Part shown: piece by piece, positions 46,698 to 55,953 of the stretch
How positions within the stretch are numbered: position 1 is the stretch's first letter
Layout of the letters: every line of letters begins with the position of its first letter
Assembly: GCF_029689945.1 (NCBI RefSeq)
Contig: NZ_CP121451.1
Location: forward strand, 2,728,001-2,792,000
Direction: 5' to 3'
Source of the DNA: Paenibacillus amylolyticus
Lineage (GTDB): Bacteria; Bacillota; Bacilli; Paenibacillales; Paenibacillaceae
Length of the DNA: 64,000 bases
Translations under genes and position numbers: made by a program
Notes under the pieces: model-generated
The model's database searches: none
What the model was told of the DNA's origin: nothing
Seen by the model: only the letters and a program-made list of their open reading frames with translations

Positions 46698-48068
46698 TTA
46701 CATCAAGGCATCGAGGAAACGTGTGGCGATTCCAAAATAGATAAACAGGGACAAGATATCATTCAAGGTGGTGATTAATGGGCCAGAGGCGACAGCAGGG
46801 TCCACTTTGAAACGACTAAGCAGAAGCGGAATGCAGGTACCGGTCAGTGTACCGATGACGAGAGTAAGGAACAGAGACACCCCAATAATGGCGCCCAGCA
46901 GCCAGTCCCCTTGCCAGAAATAAGCAATGACAGTGATCAGTAATCCGCATACCAAGCCAATCATGGTGCCTACTTTGATCTCCCGACCAATCAGAGCGAG
47001 TACGGTGGATTTGTCGAGCTTGCGTCCGATCAATCCGCGTACCACAACAGCCAGAGATTGTGTTCCTGTGTTACCGGTCATACCCGCGATCATCGGCATG
47101 AAGAATGCCAGTGCCACCACCTGATTCAGCGTATCCTCGAAGAAATCGACGATGCTTCCCGAGATTAAACCAATCAGCAGAAGCAGAATGAGCCAGGGCA
47201 GTCTGCGTCTGACGGCAACGAGTGGTTTGGTATCAAAGTCGATATCCTTGCCGCCACCACCCATCTTGGCCAAATCTTCACTGGCTTCATCCATAATAAT
47301 ATCAATGACATCATCCATCTGAATGATACCGCATAGCCTGTGATTCTCGTCCACTACCGGAAGCGCAATAAACTCATAACGCTGCAGAAGCTGGGCCGCT
47401 TCTTCCTGGTCCATATCCACTGTGGCATGGATCACCCGCCGGGTCATCAGTTCTTCGATCCGGGTCTTGTCGTCTGCCAAGGCAAGAGAGCGATAACTCA
47501 CGACACCGACCAGTTTGCCTTCATCATCCGTCACATAGAGGTAACTGGAGGCCGAGATATGCATGGTACCTTGCGATTGCCGCAAGGCTTCCTTCGCTGT
47601 CTCATGGGATAGCAAGGTCCGGTACCGATCTGTCATGATGCGTCCGGCTGTCTCCGGCGGATAATTAAGTACAGACCGGATAATGGCAGAGTGATCCAGA
47701 TTCATGTTGGACAGCAATTCTTCTCTGCGTTTGGCAGGCAAATCGTGCATGAACCGGATCAGATCACTTTTGTCCATCTGCTGCATGACTTCAAGCGTTC
47801 GTTCCGGCCCGAGTCGTTCAAACAGCTGAATCTGTTCTTGCAGCTTCAGGGTCTCAGCGAGATCCGCCAGAGCATCGGGTTTGAACAGGAGAAGAAACCG
47901 ATTGGTTTCTTCTTCAGGGAACTTTTTATATACGAGTGAGAGGTCGTAGGGATGCAGTTCTTTCACCAACTTATAGAAATCGGGAAGGTTCCGGGATTGC
48001 ACATGTTGCACGAGTTGTTCGGTGATCTCCTCCACGGAGAAATCTTTCTTGGTATGAGGTCCGTTCAT
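46698..48068 (-). CDS. mgtE: Magnesium transporter MgtE
   Basis: 456 residues. The MgtE_N superhelical domain (LVQHVQSRNLPDFYKLVKEL to ~130), two CBS domains (~140-265, with VGVVSYRSL and CGIIQMDDVIDIIMDEASED), the plug helix and five membrane helices (LPWLILLLLIGLISGSIVDF, MPMIAGMTGNTGTQSLAVVV). The conserved GMTGNTGTQSLAV lines the pore. Mg2+ bound between the domains gates the channel. AAAGGAGTGTCG precedes the ATG on the minus strand. I see no room or motif for an M-box riboswitch. Confidence 0.93.
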   Translation of the reverse strand: MNGPHTKKDFSVEEITEQLVQHVQSRNLPDFYKLVKELHPYDLSLVYKKFPEEETNRFLLLFKPDALADLAETLKLQEQIQLFERLGPERTLEVMQQMDKSDLIRFMHDLPAKRREELLSNMNLDHSAIIRSVLNYPPETAGRIMTDRYRTLLSHETAKEALRQSQGTMHISASSYLYVTDDEGKLVGVVSYRSLALADDKTRIEELMTRRVIHATVDMDQEEAAQLLQRYEFIALPVVDENHRLCGIIQMDDVIDIIMDEASEDLAKMGGGGKDIDFDTKPLVAVRRRLPWLILLLLIGLISGSIVDFFEDTLNQVVALAFFMPMIAGMTGNTGTQSLAVVVRGLIGRKLDKSTVLALIGREIKVGTMIGLVCGLLITVIAYFWQGDWLLGAIIGVSLFLTLVIGTLTGTCIPLLLSRFKVDPAVASGPLITTLNDILSLFIYFGIATRFLDALM

Positions 48069-48256
48069 CTCGACACTCCTTTCTAAACGGTCAACTCCAT
48101 ATTTTTAAACGAAATGGGTAAGCGGTTAAACAATGAGGGGAAAAGAGAGTCCCCAAATGATATTGTAATCTTGCTCAAACATTCGATATGGGCTTACAAA
48201 CAGCCGCTGCAAGGATATACTTGTTGTACAGCAACAGACGAGGAGGACATGCGCTA

Positions 48257-48965
48257 GTGGAAATAGATATCAGAACACAATTGCTCAGCATGGTTGAGCC
48301 GGAGTATCAGAAATTCTCGGCTGCGCTGATTCCCAACATCACGAATGTACTAGGTGTAAGGTTGCCCGCCTTGCGAAAGATTGCCAAGCAGATTGCTGCG
48401 GGGGACTGGCGCACGTATCTGGAGACGGCAGACGATGAATATTTTGAAGAAGTGATGCTGCAAGCGATGGTCATTGGGCATGTTCAGGCTGATCTGGACG
48501 AGCTGCTGAAGGCTATTGAAGCATTTGTACCGAAGATTGACAACTGGTCGGTGTGCGACAGCTTCTGTGCGGGACTGAAATATACGAAGGTGCATTCGGA
48601 GCCGATGTGGGCATTCTTGCAGCCGTATCTGACATCAGATCAGGAATATGAGATTCGGTTTGGCGTGGTCATGCTGTTGAATTTTTATCTGGATGAGATA
48701 TATTGATCGGGTTCTAATCGCATTGGATCGGATCAGGCACGAGGCGTATTATGTGAAAATGGCGGTTGCGTGGGCGATCTCGATGGCTTATGTGAAACAA
48801 CCTGAGGTGACTCTGCGTTATCTGAACCATAATACGCTGGACGATTTCACGTATAATAAGGCACTTCAGAAAATCACGGAATCGTATCGGGTTGATCCGG
48901 AGAGCAAGCAGATGATCCGCAGTATGAAACGTAAGGTGAAAAAGCAGGTTATCTCCAAGTCCTAG
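48257..48965 (+). CDS. DNA alkylation repair protein (AlkD-like HEAT-repeat glycosylase), frameshifted
   Basis: 235 residues after correction. AlkC/AlkD-type HEAT repeats remove bulky alkylated bases. GVRLPALRKIAKQIAAGDW at the N-terminus, EVMLQAMVIGHVQADLDELL, DNWSVCDSFCAGLK and YYVKMAVAWAISMAYVK are typical. The frame shifts near 48698; one extra A (GAGATATATTG for GAGTATATTG) restores FYLDEYIDRVLIALDRI. GTG 48257 follows AGGAGG by ten bases; the ATG at 48249 leads to an immediate stop. It is followed after 36 bases by ogt, a repair pair. Confidence 0.85.
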
Positions 48966-49001
48966 CATGAAGCATTCCACCGGAGAGAGGACAATAAACG
49001 G

Positions 49002-49556
49002 ATGAGAAAAAAGTTGATGTACACCACGATGCAGTTGGACGGTCGACCCTGGGTGCTAATCGCTACGGAACAAGGATTGTGCCGAGTGGTCATGCCTAAC
49101 GAAACACTGGAGGACTGGAACGGCTGGTTACAGAAAGTTGCACCTGGCGTGGAACTGGAAGAGAATGAGTATGCGCTGAAACAAACAGGCATGATGGACT
49201 GGTTGCAGTCCTATTTTGCAGGGGAACCAATGGCGTATACAGACGCGATCCCACTGGACTTGATCGGAACGAACTTTCAGCAGGAGGTATGGAAAGAACT
49301 GGGCCGTGTCCCTTATGGTGAGATACGGACCTATGGCGACATAGCTGCTGCGATTGGAAGACCTTCCGCTGTACGAGCGGTTGGTGCTGCAAATGGGACC
49401 AATCCGATTCCGGTTTTGTTACCCTGCCACCGTATTATCGGGGCCAATCGCAAGCTGACCGGGTTCCGTGGAGGGTTGGAGATGAAGCGCAGACTGCTGG
49501 ATATCGAACAGATTGAAGGCGTGACCGATGGAGGGCATGCGCGGTTTCATTTTTAA
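49002..49556 (+). CDS. ogt: Methylated-DNA--protein-cysteine methyltransferase
   Basis: 184 residues. Suicide enzyme moving O6-alkyl groups from guanine to its own cysteine, here in LLPCHRIIG. N-terminal ribonuclease-like domain, helix-turn-helix with IRTYGDIAAAIGRPSAVRAV and the arginine finger, then NPIPVLLPCHR and FRGGLEMKRRLLDIE. GGAGAGAGGAC precedes the ATG. It lies directly after the AlkD-like gene, so the two may be co-induced. Confidence 0.93.
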   Translation: MRKKLMYTTMQLDGRPWVLIATEQGLCRVVMPNETLEDWNGWLQKVAPGVELEENEYALKQTGMMDWLQSYFAGEPMAYTDAIPLDLIGTNFQQEVWKELGRVPYGEIRTYGDIAAAIGRPSAVRAVGAANGTNPIPVLLPCHRIIGANRKLTGFRGGLEMKRRLLDIEQIEGVTDGGHARFHF

Positions 49557-49773
49557 TAGACTGGCGTATTCAAGAACATGAAGGTGATCGGACAGGGCAG
49601 GCACATATTGTGCCTGTTTTTCGCATCTATAAAGGTAAGGTAATACAAACGTCCCGCATATGGAACACCAACATTTTACGTATTTTTGCCCGGTGAAACG
49701 GTATGGTACCATGGATTATAGATTAACAATCGGCATCCGCAAGACGTAATGCCGGGTGAGAAAGAGGAATGAC

Positions 49774-51003
49774 ATGATGAAGCAGGCGTATTGGTTAACA
49801 AACGTGATTTTGGAGCGGAGTTATGTTCGGGAAGGGGAACAGGTAACAGGGACTCGGACAACCCCTGCTCATCTGCGGATTGAAGATGGAGTGATCGCGG
49901 CGATTGCGGAAGGAGACACGCCGTTATCTAGCGATCTGCCACAAGTAGATGGCAAGGGACTGTTACTGCTGCCTTCGTTCGAGGAGGCACATATTCATCT
50001 GGACAAAACGTACTACGATGGGCCGTGGACAGCGGTTAAACGGATCTCCAGTATTTTCGATCGCATTGAAGAAGAGAAGGTGTTGTTGCCCAAGCTGCTA
50101 CCAGATGCGAAGCGTCAAGCGGAGCGTATTCTGGCCTTGATCCAGGGGCACGGGTCCACTCATGTACGCAGTCATTGCAATATCGAACCCGTCAGTGGTT
50201 TGAAAAGACTGGAAGCGACGCGGCAGGCATTGGAATCTTTTTCGGGCAAAATGTCTTCGGAAATCGTAGCTTTCCCGCAGCATGGACTGCTTCGTTCGAA
50301 TTCAGTGGAGCTTATGGGTCAAGCGATGAAGGAAGGTGCAACGCATGTGGGCGGACTTGATCCGCATACCGTGGACGAACAGATCGAGAAATCACTGCAT
50401 GCCATGGTTGAACTGGCGGTTCAGCACCAGGCGGGTATAGACATACATCTGCATGATGGCGGGCAGGCCGGTAAACAAACGTTGCTGGAACTTGCGAATC
50501 TGACTGAAGCAGCAGGGCTTCAGGGCAAAGTTACGGTGAGCCATGCGTTCTGGTTCGCCCGCGCAGAGCAGCAGGAAGCAGAGGATATGGCGCAGCGAAT
50601 GGCTTCGCTGGGCATGGGCATTGCTTCCACGGTGCCTATCGGCAGAACGATGATGCCTCTTCCGATGCTCCAACGTATAGGCGTGAACGTGAAGCTGGCG
50701 ACAGACAGCCTGACGGATCATTGGTCTCCTTTTGGCAACGGAGATCTGCTAGAGAAAGCGGGACGCTTCGCAGAACTGTACGGATATAGCGACGAACTGT
50801 CCTTGTCTCAATCTCTGGCATTCGTAACAGGGGGGATCACTCCACTGGATTCACAAGGAGAACAGGTATGGCCGAAGGTGGGAGACACAGCAAGCTTTGT
50901 ATTGGTGCATGCAAGTTGTTCGGCAGAAGCCGTTGCGCGGCGATCTGCGCGGCAGGCCGTATGGTACAAGGGGCAATTGGTGAGCGGATCGACATCGGAT
51001 TGA
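49774..51003 (+). CDS. Amidohydrolase, cytosine deaminase-like
   Basis: About 409 residues. Metal-dependent hydrolase fold: EAHIHLDKTYY (first metal ligands), VRSHCNIEP, DIHLHDGG, VSHAFWF and the metal aspartate region LATDSLTDHWSPFGNGD. The EAHIHLDK and SHAFxx motifs place it with cytosine deaminase/creatinine deaminase-like enzymes (CodA group). The substrate is unknown. ATG 49774 or 49777 follows AAAGAGGAATG. No pyrimidine transport gene is next to it. Confidence 0.83.
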   Translation: MMKQAYWLTNVILERSYVREGEQVTGTRTTPAHLRIEDGVIAAIAEGDTPLSSDLPQVDGKGLLLLPSFEEAHIHLDKTYYDGPWTAVKRISSIFDRIEEEKVLLPKLLPDAKRQAERILALIQGHGSTHVRSHCNIEPVSGLKRLEATRQALESFSGKMSSEIVAFPQHGLLRSNSVELMGQAMKEGATHVGGLDPHTVDEQIEKSLHAMVELAVQHQAGIDIHLHDGGQAGKQTLLELANLTEAAGLQGKVTVSHAFWFARAEQQEAEDMAQRMASLGMGIASTVPIGRTMMPLPMLQRIGVNVKLATDSLTDHWSPFGNGDLLEKAGRFAELYGYSDELSLSQSLAFVTGGITPLDSQGEQVWPKVGDTASFVLVHASCSAEAVARRSARQAVWYKGQLVSGSTSD

Positions 51004-51023
51004 GGAATAGAGAGCGGGTACAG

Positions 51024-51045
51024 CCACGGGAAACCGTGGTTTTTT
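51024..51045 (+). terminator. Rho-independent terminator
   Basis: CCACGG-GAAA-CCGTGG, a stem with a GAAA tetraloop, followed by TTTTTT. Confidence 0.85.
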
Positions 51046-51128
51046 GGCATGGAAAAAGAGGAAGGAACTGTTCGCAACTACCACATTTTGGGTTATGATG
51101 GACGTAGTTACTGAAGGGAGCCATACGA

Positions 51129-51538
51129 ATGAAGATTGAATATGCAACGGAAGCGGACTACGACTACATCATGGATAGAGATCGGCATATCCATCAAGCA
51201 CTTGTGAAAACGAAGATTCGTGAAAAGAAATATTCATCCTCTGGAGCGAGGACGATGGATCAAGAATTGGATGGATGAGGTACGGTTACTTTTGGGACAA
51301 CCTTCCCTTCATGAATATGATCTGGATTGATGAACCCTATCGAAGCGGTGGAATTGGCAAAAAAGTGGTGCATCACTGGGAGAATCTAATGAAGCAACAA
51401 GGCTTCGATACCGTGATGACTTCAACGCAATCAGACGAACATGCCCAACATTTCTATCGAAAGCTGGGGTATGTTGACGCAGGGGCTCTGTTGCTGGATA
51501 TACAACCTTTGGAGATTATATTGATCAAGAAAATCTAG
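51129..51538 (+). CDS. GNAT-family N-acetyltransferase, frameshifted
   Basis: 136 residues after correction. The product begins MKIEYATEADYDYIMDRDRH and contains the acetyl-CoA loop YRSGGIGKKVVHHW and HAQHFYRKLGYVDAG. The frame breaks near 51226 where one G is missing (GAAAAGAAATATTC for GAAAAGGAAATATTC), restoring REKEIFILWSEDDGSRIGWM. CTGAAGGGAG precedes ATG 51129. First of three consecutive GNAT genes. The substrate is unknown. Confidence 0.82.
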
Positions 51539-51569
51539 TGATAAGCTTGAAGGGGCGTGGACGGCGGAT

Positions 51570-52019
51570 ATGGAGCAAGTGACACTACAACCTATAACGG
51601 AAGAAAATGAACTCGAATGCATCCATCTTAAACCGCGGGAAGATCAGCTGGATTTGGTCGCAAGCAATGCGGATTCATTGAAGCATGCGGAGAAGGAAAT
51701 TACGTCCAAACCATACGGCATTTTCGCAGAGGATCAGATGGTCGGTTTTATTTTATATGATAATGAGGTCTATCATGACGGGTATTACTGGATTCTGCGC
51801 TTCATGATTGACGAGAAGCATCAGGGGAAGGGCTACGGTAAACGTGCCATTCAAGAAGTGATTCATACGTTGCAAGATAGAAAGGACTGTCAGCAAATCA
51901 GGGTATCCCATGTTCCTCATAACAGTGCGGCAAATGCGCTGTATAAGCGTTGCGGGTTTCAGGACACGGGTGAATTCGAGGACAACGGGGATATCATTCT
52001 AAGTTATCAAATGAGGTAA
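51570..52019 (+). CDS. GNAT-family acetyltransferase, polyamine (BltD-like) type
   Basis: 149 residues. Starts MEQVTLQPITEENELECIHL; the acetyl-CoA binding motif is DEKHQGKGYGKRAIQEVIHT and the closing NSAANALYKRCGFQDTGE. The pattern of YWILRFMID before the loop resembles spermine/spermidine acetyltransferases such as BltD. It starts 31 bases after the preceding GNAT gene with GGGGCG as a weak ribosome site. Confidence 0.83.
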   Translation: MEQVTLQPITEENELECIHLKPREDQLDLVASNADSLKHAEKEITSKPYGIFAEDQMVGFILYDNEVYHDGYYWILRFMIDEKHQGKGYGKRAIQEVIHTLQDRKDCQQIRVSHVPHNSAANALYKRCGFQDTGEFEDNGDIILSYQMR

Positions 52020-52036
52020 CAGGGAGGGAAAGCCTG

Positions 52037-52465
52037 ATGATAAGAGAGGCAGAAGCCAGGGATGCGGCGGTGATCGAAAGGCTGTATACAGAGTTATTAC
52101 CAAACAACCTGAACACAAAGGTGCTTGCAGAGCGTATTGAAGAAGTTCGAAATAACCCAAACAGTTTCTTGTTCGTATATGAACTGGGAGATCAGGTGAT
52201 TGGCACGGCTCATTTACATATATGTCTGGATGCTTTGGTGGAGGATAGACCCTTCGGCGTCGTTGAGCGGGTAATCATTACGGAACATGTGCAGAGCAAG
52301 GGATATGGTTCTGAATTGATGAAATATGTAGAGCATGTATGTGTGCAGAAAAATTGTTTAAAGGTGTTTCTGACGAGCGGATCATCCAGACACGAAGCAC
52401 ATCACTTTTATACCAGATTGGGGTACAACGGAGAATCCAGCAAGGCATTCAAAAAGTATTTATAA
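52037..52465 (+). CDS. GNAT-family N-acetyltransferase
   Basis: 142 residues: MIREAEARDAAVIERLYTEL, central IGTAHLHICLD, acetyl-CoA loop HVQSKGYGSELMKYVEHVC and EAHHFYTRLGYNGESSKAF. Complete, no lesion. GGGAGGGAAAGCC precedes the ATG, 17 bases after the preceding gene, so it is part of the same unit. Confidence 0.86.
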   Translation: MIREAEARDAAVIERLYTELLPNNLNTKVLAERIEEVRNNPNSFLFVYELGDQVIGTAHLHICLDALVEDRPFGVVERVIITEHVQSKGYGSELMKYVEHVCVQKNCLKVFLTSGSSRHEAHHFYTRLGYNGESSKAFKKYL

Positions 52466-52509
52466 CTTAATGTATAACATTCATATGGAAAAGGACGTAG
52501 AAGCTACGA

Positions 52510-53211
52510 ATGAAAGATAACCAACATTCAGTTCAAGATCTCAGACTCATCGTTACCTTGCTCGTGGCTACTTTTTGTTGTCTGTGTGCTGTGATGTATT
52601 TACGGGCCCAAACAGATACGGATATGTATCGATTCTTAAGCTGGGATATGTTCCTGGCATGGGTACCATTCATCATCTCATCCTGTATTAGATACATATT
52701 CAATAAGAAAGTAACCACAACGAGCGTTATATGTATGTGCCTGATGTGTGCAGTGTGGCTCTTTTTTCTGCCGAATTCAGCTTACCTGTTTACAGAGATC
52801 CTGCACTCATTCCGATATTTTGATGCTCAAGGGGAGGTCAGGTTTTGGGTTAATATTGATTTTTGGTATGGACTCACCCTGACGTTTGCCGTAGCGATCA
52901 TAGGCTTGCTGTGCTCGACTTGTTCGATTATTCAAATCCACGGCATGTTAAACAAATTAGTAAATAAGTACGTTAGCATGTTGGTTGTGGGCTTGATTCT
53001 GCTATTGAGCAGTATAGGAGTCTACATTGGTAGATTTAATCGCTGGAATTCGTGGGATGTATTATCCAGGCCCGGGAAGACCTTCGTGGATCTTGTGAAT
53101 GATTTCAATGCAGCGAACAGCATCATGGTTGAGTTTGTCGTCATTGTATTTACCGTTCAACTTTTTGGCTACGTTATCGTATCTTTGCTAACCGCAAGGT
53201 CTAGCAGTTAA
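52510..53211 (+). CDS. DUF1361 membrane protein
   Basis: 233 residues, six or seven helices. Typical DUF1361 stretches are FLSWDMFLAWVPFIISS, LFFLPNSAYLFTEILHSFR and GVYIGRFNRWNSWDVLSRP. The family function is unknown. A ribosome site AAAGGACGTAG precedes ATG 52510. It is read with the GNAT genes. Confidence 0.85.
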   Translation: MKDNQHSVQDLRLIVTLLVATFCCLCAVMYLRAQTDTDMYRFLSWDMFLAWVPFIISSCIRYIFNKKVTTTSVICMCLMCAVWLFFLPNSAYLFTEILHSFRYFDAQGEVRFWVNIDFWYGLTLTFAVAIIGLLCSTCSIIQIHGMLNKLVNKYVSMLVVGLILLLSSIGVYIGRFNRWNSWDVLSRPGKTFVDLVNDFNAANSIMVEFVVIVFTVQLFGYVIVSLLTARSSS

Positions 53212-53290
53212 GTATTCAATTTGAAAGGGTAAAGGAACAGCCATTGCGTATTTATTTATAAAAATGACACATAGGAGGCAATATCACACG

Positions 53291-53920
53291 ATGGGTAATC
53301 TTAATTTTATCGATAAACTTCCTCCCATTAGTAAATGCAAACAGATTCTAAAGGCAGCAGCTATGCTGGATGCCATTTTGATGTCGGAATGGGAGTACAG
53401 GTATTACTCGTATAATTCCCAGTGGGACACGAATGAGCAAATGGCATCCATGAGAGATGGGCAAGGAAATCATTATTTTGCAATATTCAGTCCGAATGGG
53501 CTGATTATTAAAGGCTTTGATAAAGAGTATGCACTTCAGCATAAGGTTGACAGGAGTGATGTGGTAAAGAGTGTTCCAGAAGCATTTCATACATTTTTGA
53601 CAGAGCCGGCATTTGTAATGGACCAGACGACGTTCTGTATCTGGAGTGTGGCGGATCAGGAAGGGTGGTCTGCGGGCACGGTACTTGGGGATCATGAATA
53701 CGAACTGTTAGAGATTTTAGTAGGCGGCGCGAAATATTATCATGCTTGGGCACAGGATTACTACGAGATAGCGTTGAATATCAAACTGGTTGAACAGGTA
53801 TTTGATATGAAGCCGATCGATGAGGTCTTACTACATCAATTAAATGTTGAACTGAGATTAAGTGATATCGAAGATGAAATTGCAGAAATTGGATACCCGG
53901 ATAAGGACATGAACGTATGA
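53291..53920 (+). CDS. Hypothetical protein, first of an overlapping pair
   Basis: 209 residues, acidic, no signal or membrane segment. Recognisable blocks are LPPISKCKQILKAAAMLDAI, WEYRYYSYNSQWD, MASMRDGQGNHYFAIFS and CIWSVADQEGWSAG. Similar proteins occur in Bacillales but I know no function; the style (acidic, single domain, paired with a second small gene) recalls immunity proteins of polymorphic toxins. AGGAGG at 53273-53278 precedes ATG 53291. It overlaps the next gene by four bases (ATGA). Confidence 0.6.
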   Translation: MGNLNFIDKLPPISKCKQILKAAAMLDAILMSEWEYRYYSYNSQWDTNEQMASMRDGQGNHYFAIFSPNGLIIKGFDKEYALQHKVDRSDVVKSVPEAFHTFLTEPAFVMDQTTFCIWSVADQEGWSAGTVLGDHEYELLEILVGGAKYYHAWAQDYYEIALNIKLVEQVFDMKPIDEVLLHQLNVELRLSDIEDEIAEIGYPDKDMNV

Positions 53921-54378
53921 AGGCGATAACGCAGGAAATCACGGAAGAATTATTAATGGCAATGGATATGTACGAGAGAATTGCACGGCAATTGATCGAC
54001 CAACTGATATTGGAAACGGATCAGCCAGATCGGACAGCAATTCTCGCAGGGGCTTACGATATGCTGACCAACGCAGATGTAATCCATGGAGAAGAAGAAT
54101 TGACGGGCAACTGGTATTTTGATGTTCACGGCGAGCACTGTATGTTCAAGAATACCGAAACAGGGCAGACATTGGAGGTTGCTCTGGGTAGTCCAGCGGA
54201 TGTGGGCAACATGGACCCTTACTTTTTTTACAATTTCATCAAAACAACACCTGAGCTCGCACACCTGACTCCGTACTTTGATCATCCGTTCCAGGACATG
54301 CTGGATTTCTTCGAACGTTTGGAAGCAGAGCATGTGTTAATTCATGTCCACGGGGTGGCGTATAGAAAAGTGATTTAA
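53917..54378 (+). CDS. Hypothetical protein, DUF6896-like, second of the pair
   Basis: 153 residues. The segment WYFDVHGEHCMFKNTETGQT and DPYFFYNFIKTT resembles the DUF6896 pattern (small His/Cys box, then a DPYFF motif); I recall this family only approximately. It starts inside the stop of the preceding gene, so the two products are made together. No neighbour is a recognisable toxin. Confidence 0.6.
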   Translation: MKAITQEITEELLMAMDMYERIARQLIDQLILETDQPDRTAILAGAYDMLTNADVIHGEEELTGNWYFDVHGEHCMFKNTETGQTLEVALGSPADVGNMDPYFFYNFIKTTPELAHLTPYFDHPFQDMLDFFERLEAEHVLIHVHGVAYRKVI

Positions 54379-54415
54379 TGGTCTACCGGTGATTAGAATT
54401 GAGGAGGAATGACGT

Positions 54416-55359
54416 ATGAGTTTAACGGAATGGTCCACAGATATACTTCAATATGATCTGTCGGATGAATATTCGATTCGCAGAGCTGATTTTGCCGAAT
54501 GGGGATTATATTGCACGGTTTATTATGATATGCGTTATGTCGGATTTTTCAGAGAAGAAGAGTTCAGTTCTTCCAAGATCAGTGCGTACTGGATTTACAA
54601 GGGGGAAAGCAAAATAGGTGGCGTGAGAATGGAGCCTAACCGGATGTATCATTTGTTTTTTATCCCGCCATTCCAGCAGTGCTTTGAGGTATTGAAGCTT
54701 CTGAAGCATACATTAATACAGTGGTCGGATCGCACTAAACGCATTCTGACCTTTGAGATTCTGCCGGACCAAGTCGATCTGTTCGCAAGAGCCGGGTTCT
54801 GGCCAGTGGAGTTCAGATGTCGCTGGATGCAGCGGCCTACAGATCATTTTGACATCGAATGGGACAACAGGGTAACCGTGAAAAGTCCAGAGATTATCGA
54901 GAGCGAAACTGGCAACAGAAGATATGTGAATGAAGCTGAAATTGGCAGATGTGACATGGAGAGTTTTGCAGGAAGTCTGGAAGCGACACGAAGAAAACAT
55001 ACCACTCTTTCAGATTTTATACCAAACGACGACCCTAATTATACGAATGAAATTCTGACCCACGCTTCAACGCTTGTATACGACAAGGAAACAGGGCAGC
55101 TTATTGCCAATTGTCGCTTGTGCTTGCAGGATAATCAGGCGGCTGTATACAGTATCGGAGTGCTCCCGCCTATAGAGGCAGAGGTCTGGCTACGCTGATG
55201 TTACAGAGAGCATTAAATGAACTTAAGGGGAAGTATCCTGTTCTGCGATTATACGTGATGCAGGGGAATGATGCCGAGTCCGTGTATCTGAATCTGGGCT
55301 TTATTCCGGGTGTGCAGGAGATTCAGACGATGTACATTCCAGAGGAGGAATCACAATGA
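54416..55359 (+). CDS. Two-domain GNAT-family acetyltransferase, frameshifted
   Basis: 314 residues after correction. The first half is a degenerate GNAT-like lobe (MYHLFFIPPFQQCFEVLKLL); the second half is a normal GNAT domain with STLVYDKETGQLIANCRLCL and the acetyl-CoA loop AYRGRGLATLMLQRAL. That loop is broken near 55168 because one G is missing (CCCGCCTAT for CCCGGCCTAT). The corrected frame ends at TGA 55357-55359. GAGGAGGAATG precedes ATG 54416. Confidence 0.8.
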
Positions 55360-55545
55360 AGGTTGCCATCTTAACCGATATTCATGGGAATATTCCTGCA
55401 CTTCAGGCGGTACTGGCGGATATCGATTCCATATGACAACAGGGAGTATCTGCAATCGTATGAACGGTTGAACGTTCCGGATCGTGCTTTCCTTTTGAAG
55501 GCATTCCATGGGAATCAGTTGGAAAGAGACTACGAGGGACAGTGA
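55356..55545 (+). pseudogene. Metallophosphoesterase remnant with its middle deleted
   Basis: MKVAILTDIHGNIPALQAVL is the N-terminus of a calcineurin-like phosphoesterase (the DxH motif of metal site 1). After 25 residues the frame stops at TGA 55434. Directly behind, in another frame, lies what looks like the protein's C-terminus (REYLQSYERLNVPDRAFLL to GQ, ending 55545). The remaining metal motifs (GD, GNHD, GHTH) are absent. A family member is about 230-250 residues, so roughly 180 residues are missing. This is a true deletion, unlike the one-base breaks elsewhere. The start overlaps the GNAT stop (ATGA). Confidence 0.65.
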
Positions 55546-55588
55546 CTTTCGTAGCAACGTTCTGTTTCTTGGGAAAGGAGAGATGTAC

Positions 55589-55738
55589 ATGGGAATGATC
55601 ATTATGTTGGTGTTTTATCTGTTCCTCGGTATTGTTGTTGTGAAAGTTGGAATAGATAATTCAAAAAATAGTCAGCACATAAAAGAAATATTATCAGAGT
55701 TAAGGGAAATAAAGGACTTATTAAAAGAGCGAAGGTAA
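55589..55738 (+). CDS. Small single-span membrane protein
   Basis: 49 residues: one membrane helix (MIIMLVFYLFLGIVVVKVGI) and a charged, coiled-coil-like tail (HIKEILSELREIKDLLKERR). AAAGGAG at 55574-55580 lies eight bases before ATG 55589. The DNA is more AT-rich than that of its neighbours. Function unknown. Confidence 0.6.
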   Translation: MGMIIMLVFYLFLGIVVVKVGIDNSKNSQHIKEILSELREIKDLLKERR

Positions 55739-55754
55739 AGAAGGTGGGATGTGT

Positions 55755-55928
55755 ATGATTTACAATTTACAAGGTGAACCCAATATGGAGCCTGTTGTTG
55801 GGATGCATCAGAACGAAAAGCAAGCCACGATCCGTTGGGGATTATGGCACATGGCTGACCATAACCGTTATCATCAAGCTCATATTAATCAGCTGAGGAA
55901 GTGGTTCCAAACAAAGACGGATTGCTAA
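55755..55928 (+). pseudogene. DinB-family C-terminal fragment
   Basis: 57 codons. The stretch RWGLWHMADHNRYHQAHINQ matches the C-terminal metal-site helix of DinB/YfiT-like proteins, which are normally ~150-165 residues. The rest of the fold is missing. AAGGTGGGAT precedes the ATG, so a short product may still be made. It is most likely the end of a gene removed by the same deletion activity that cut the phosphoesterase next to it. Confidence 0.5.
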
Positions 55929-55953
55929 TACATAACCGGTCGATCTTCTAGAG

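Noticed and set aside
48069..48256. M-box Mg2+ riboswitch expected before mgtE
   Set aside because: The gap is too short and none of the conserved M-box blocks is visible.
54713..55000. Minus-strand frame inside the two-domain GNAT gene
   Set aside because: Shadow frame, no ribosome binding site and no family pattern.
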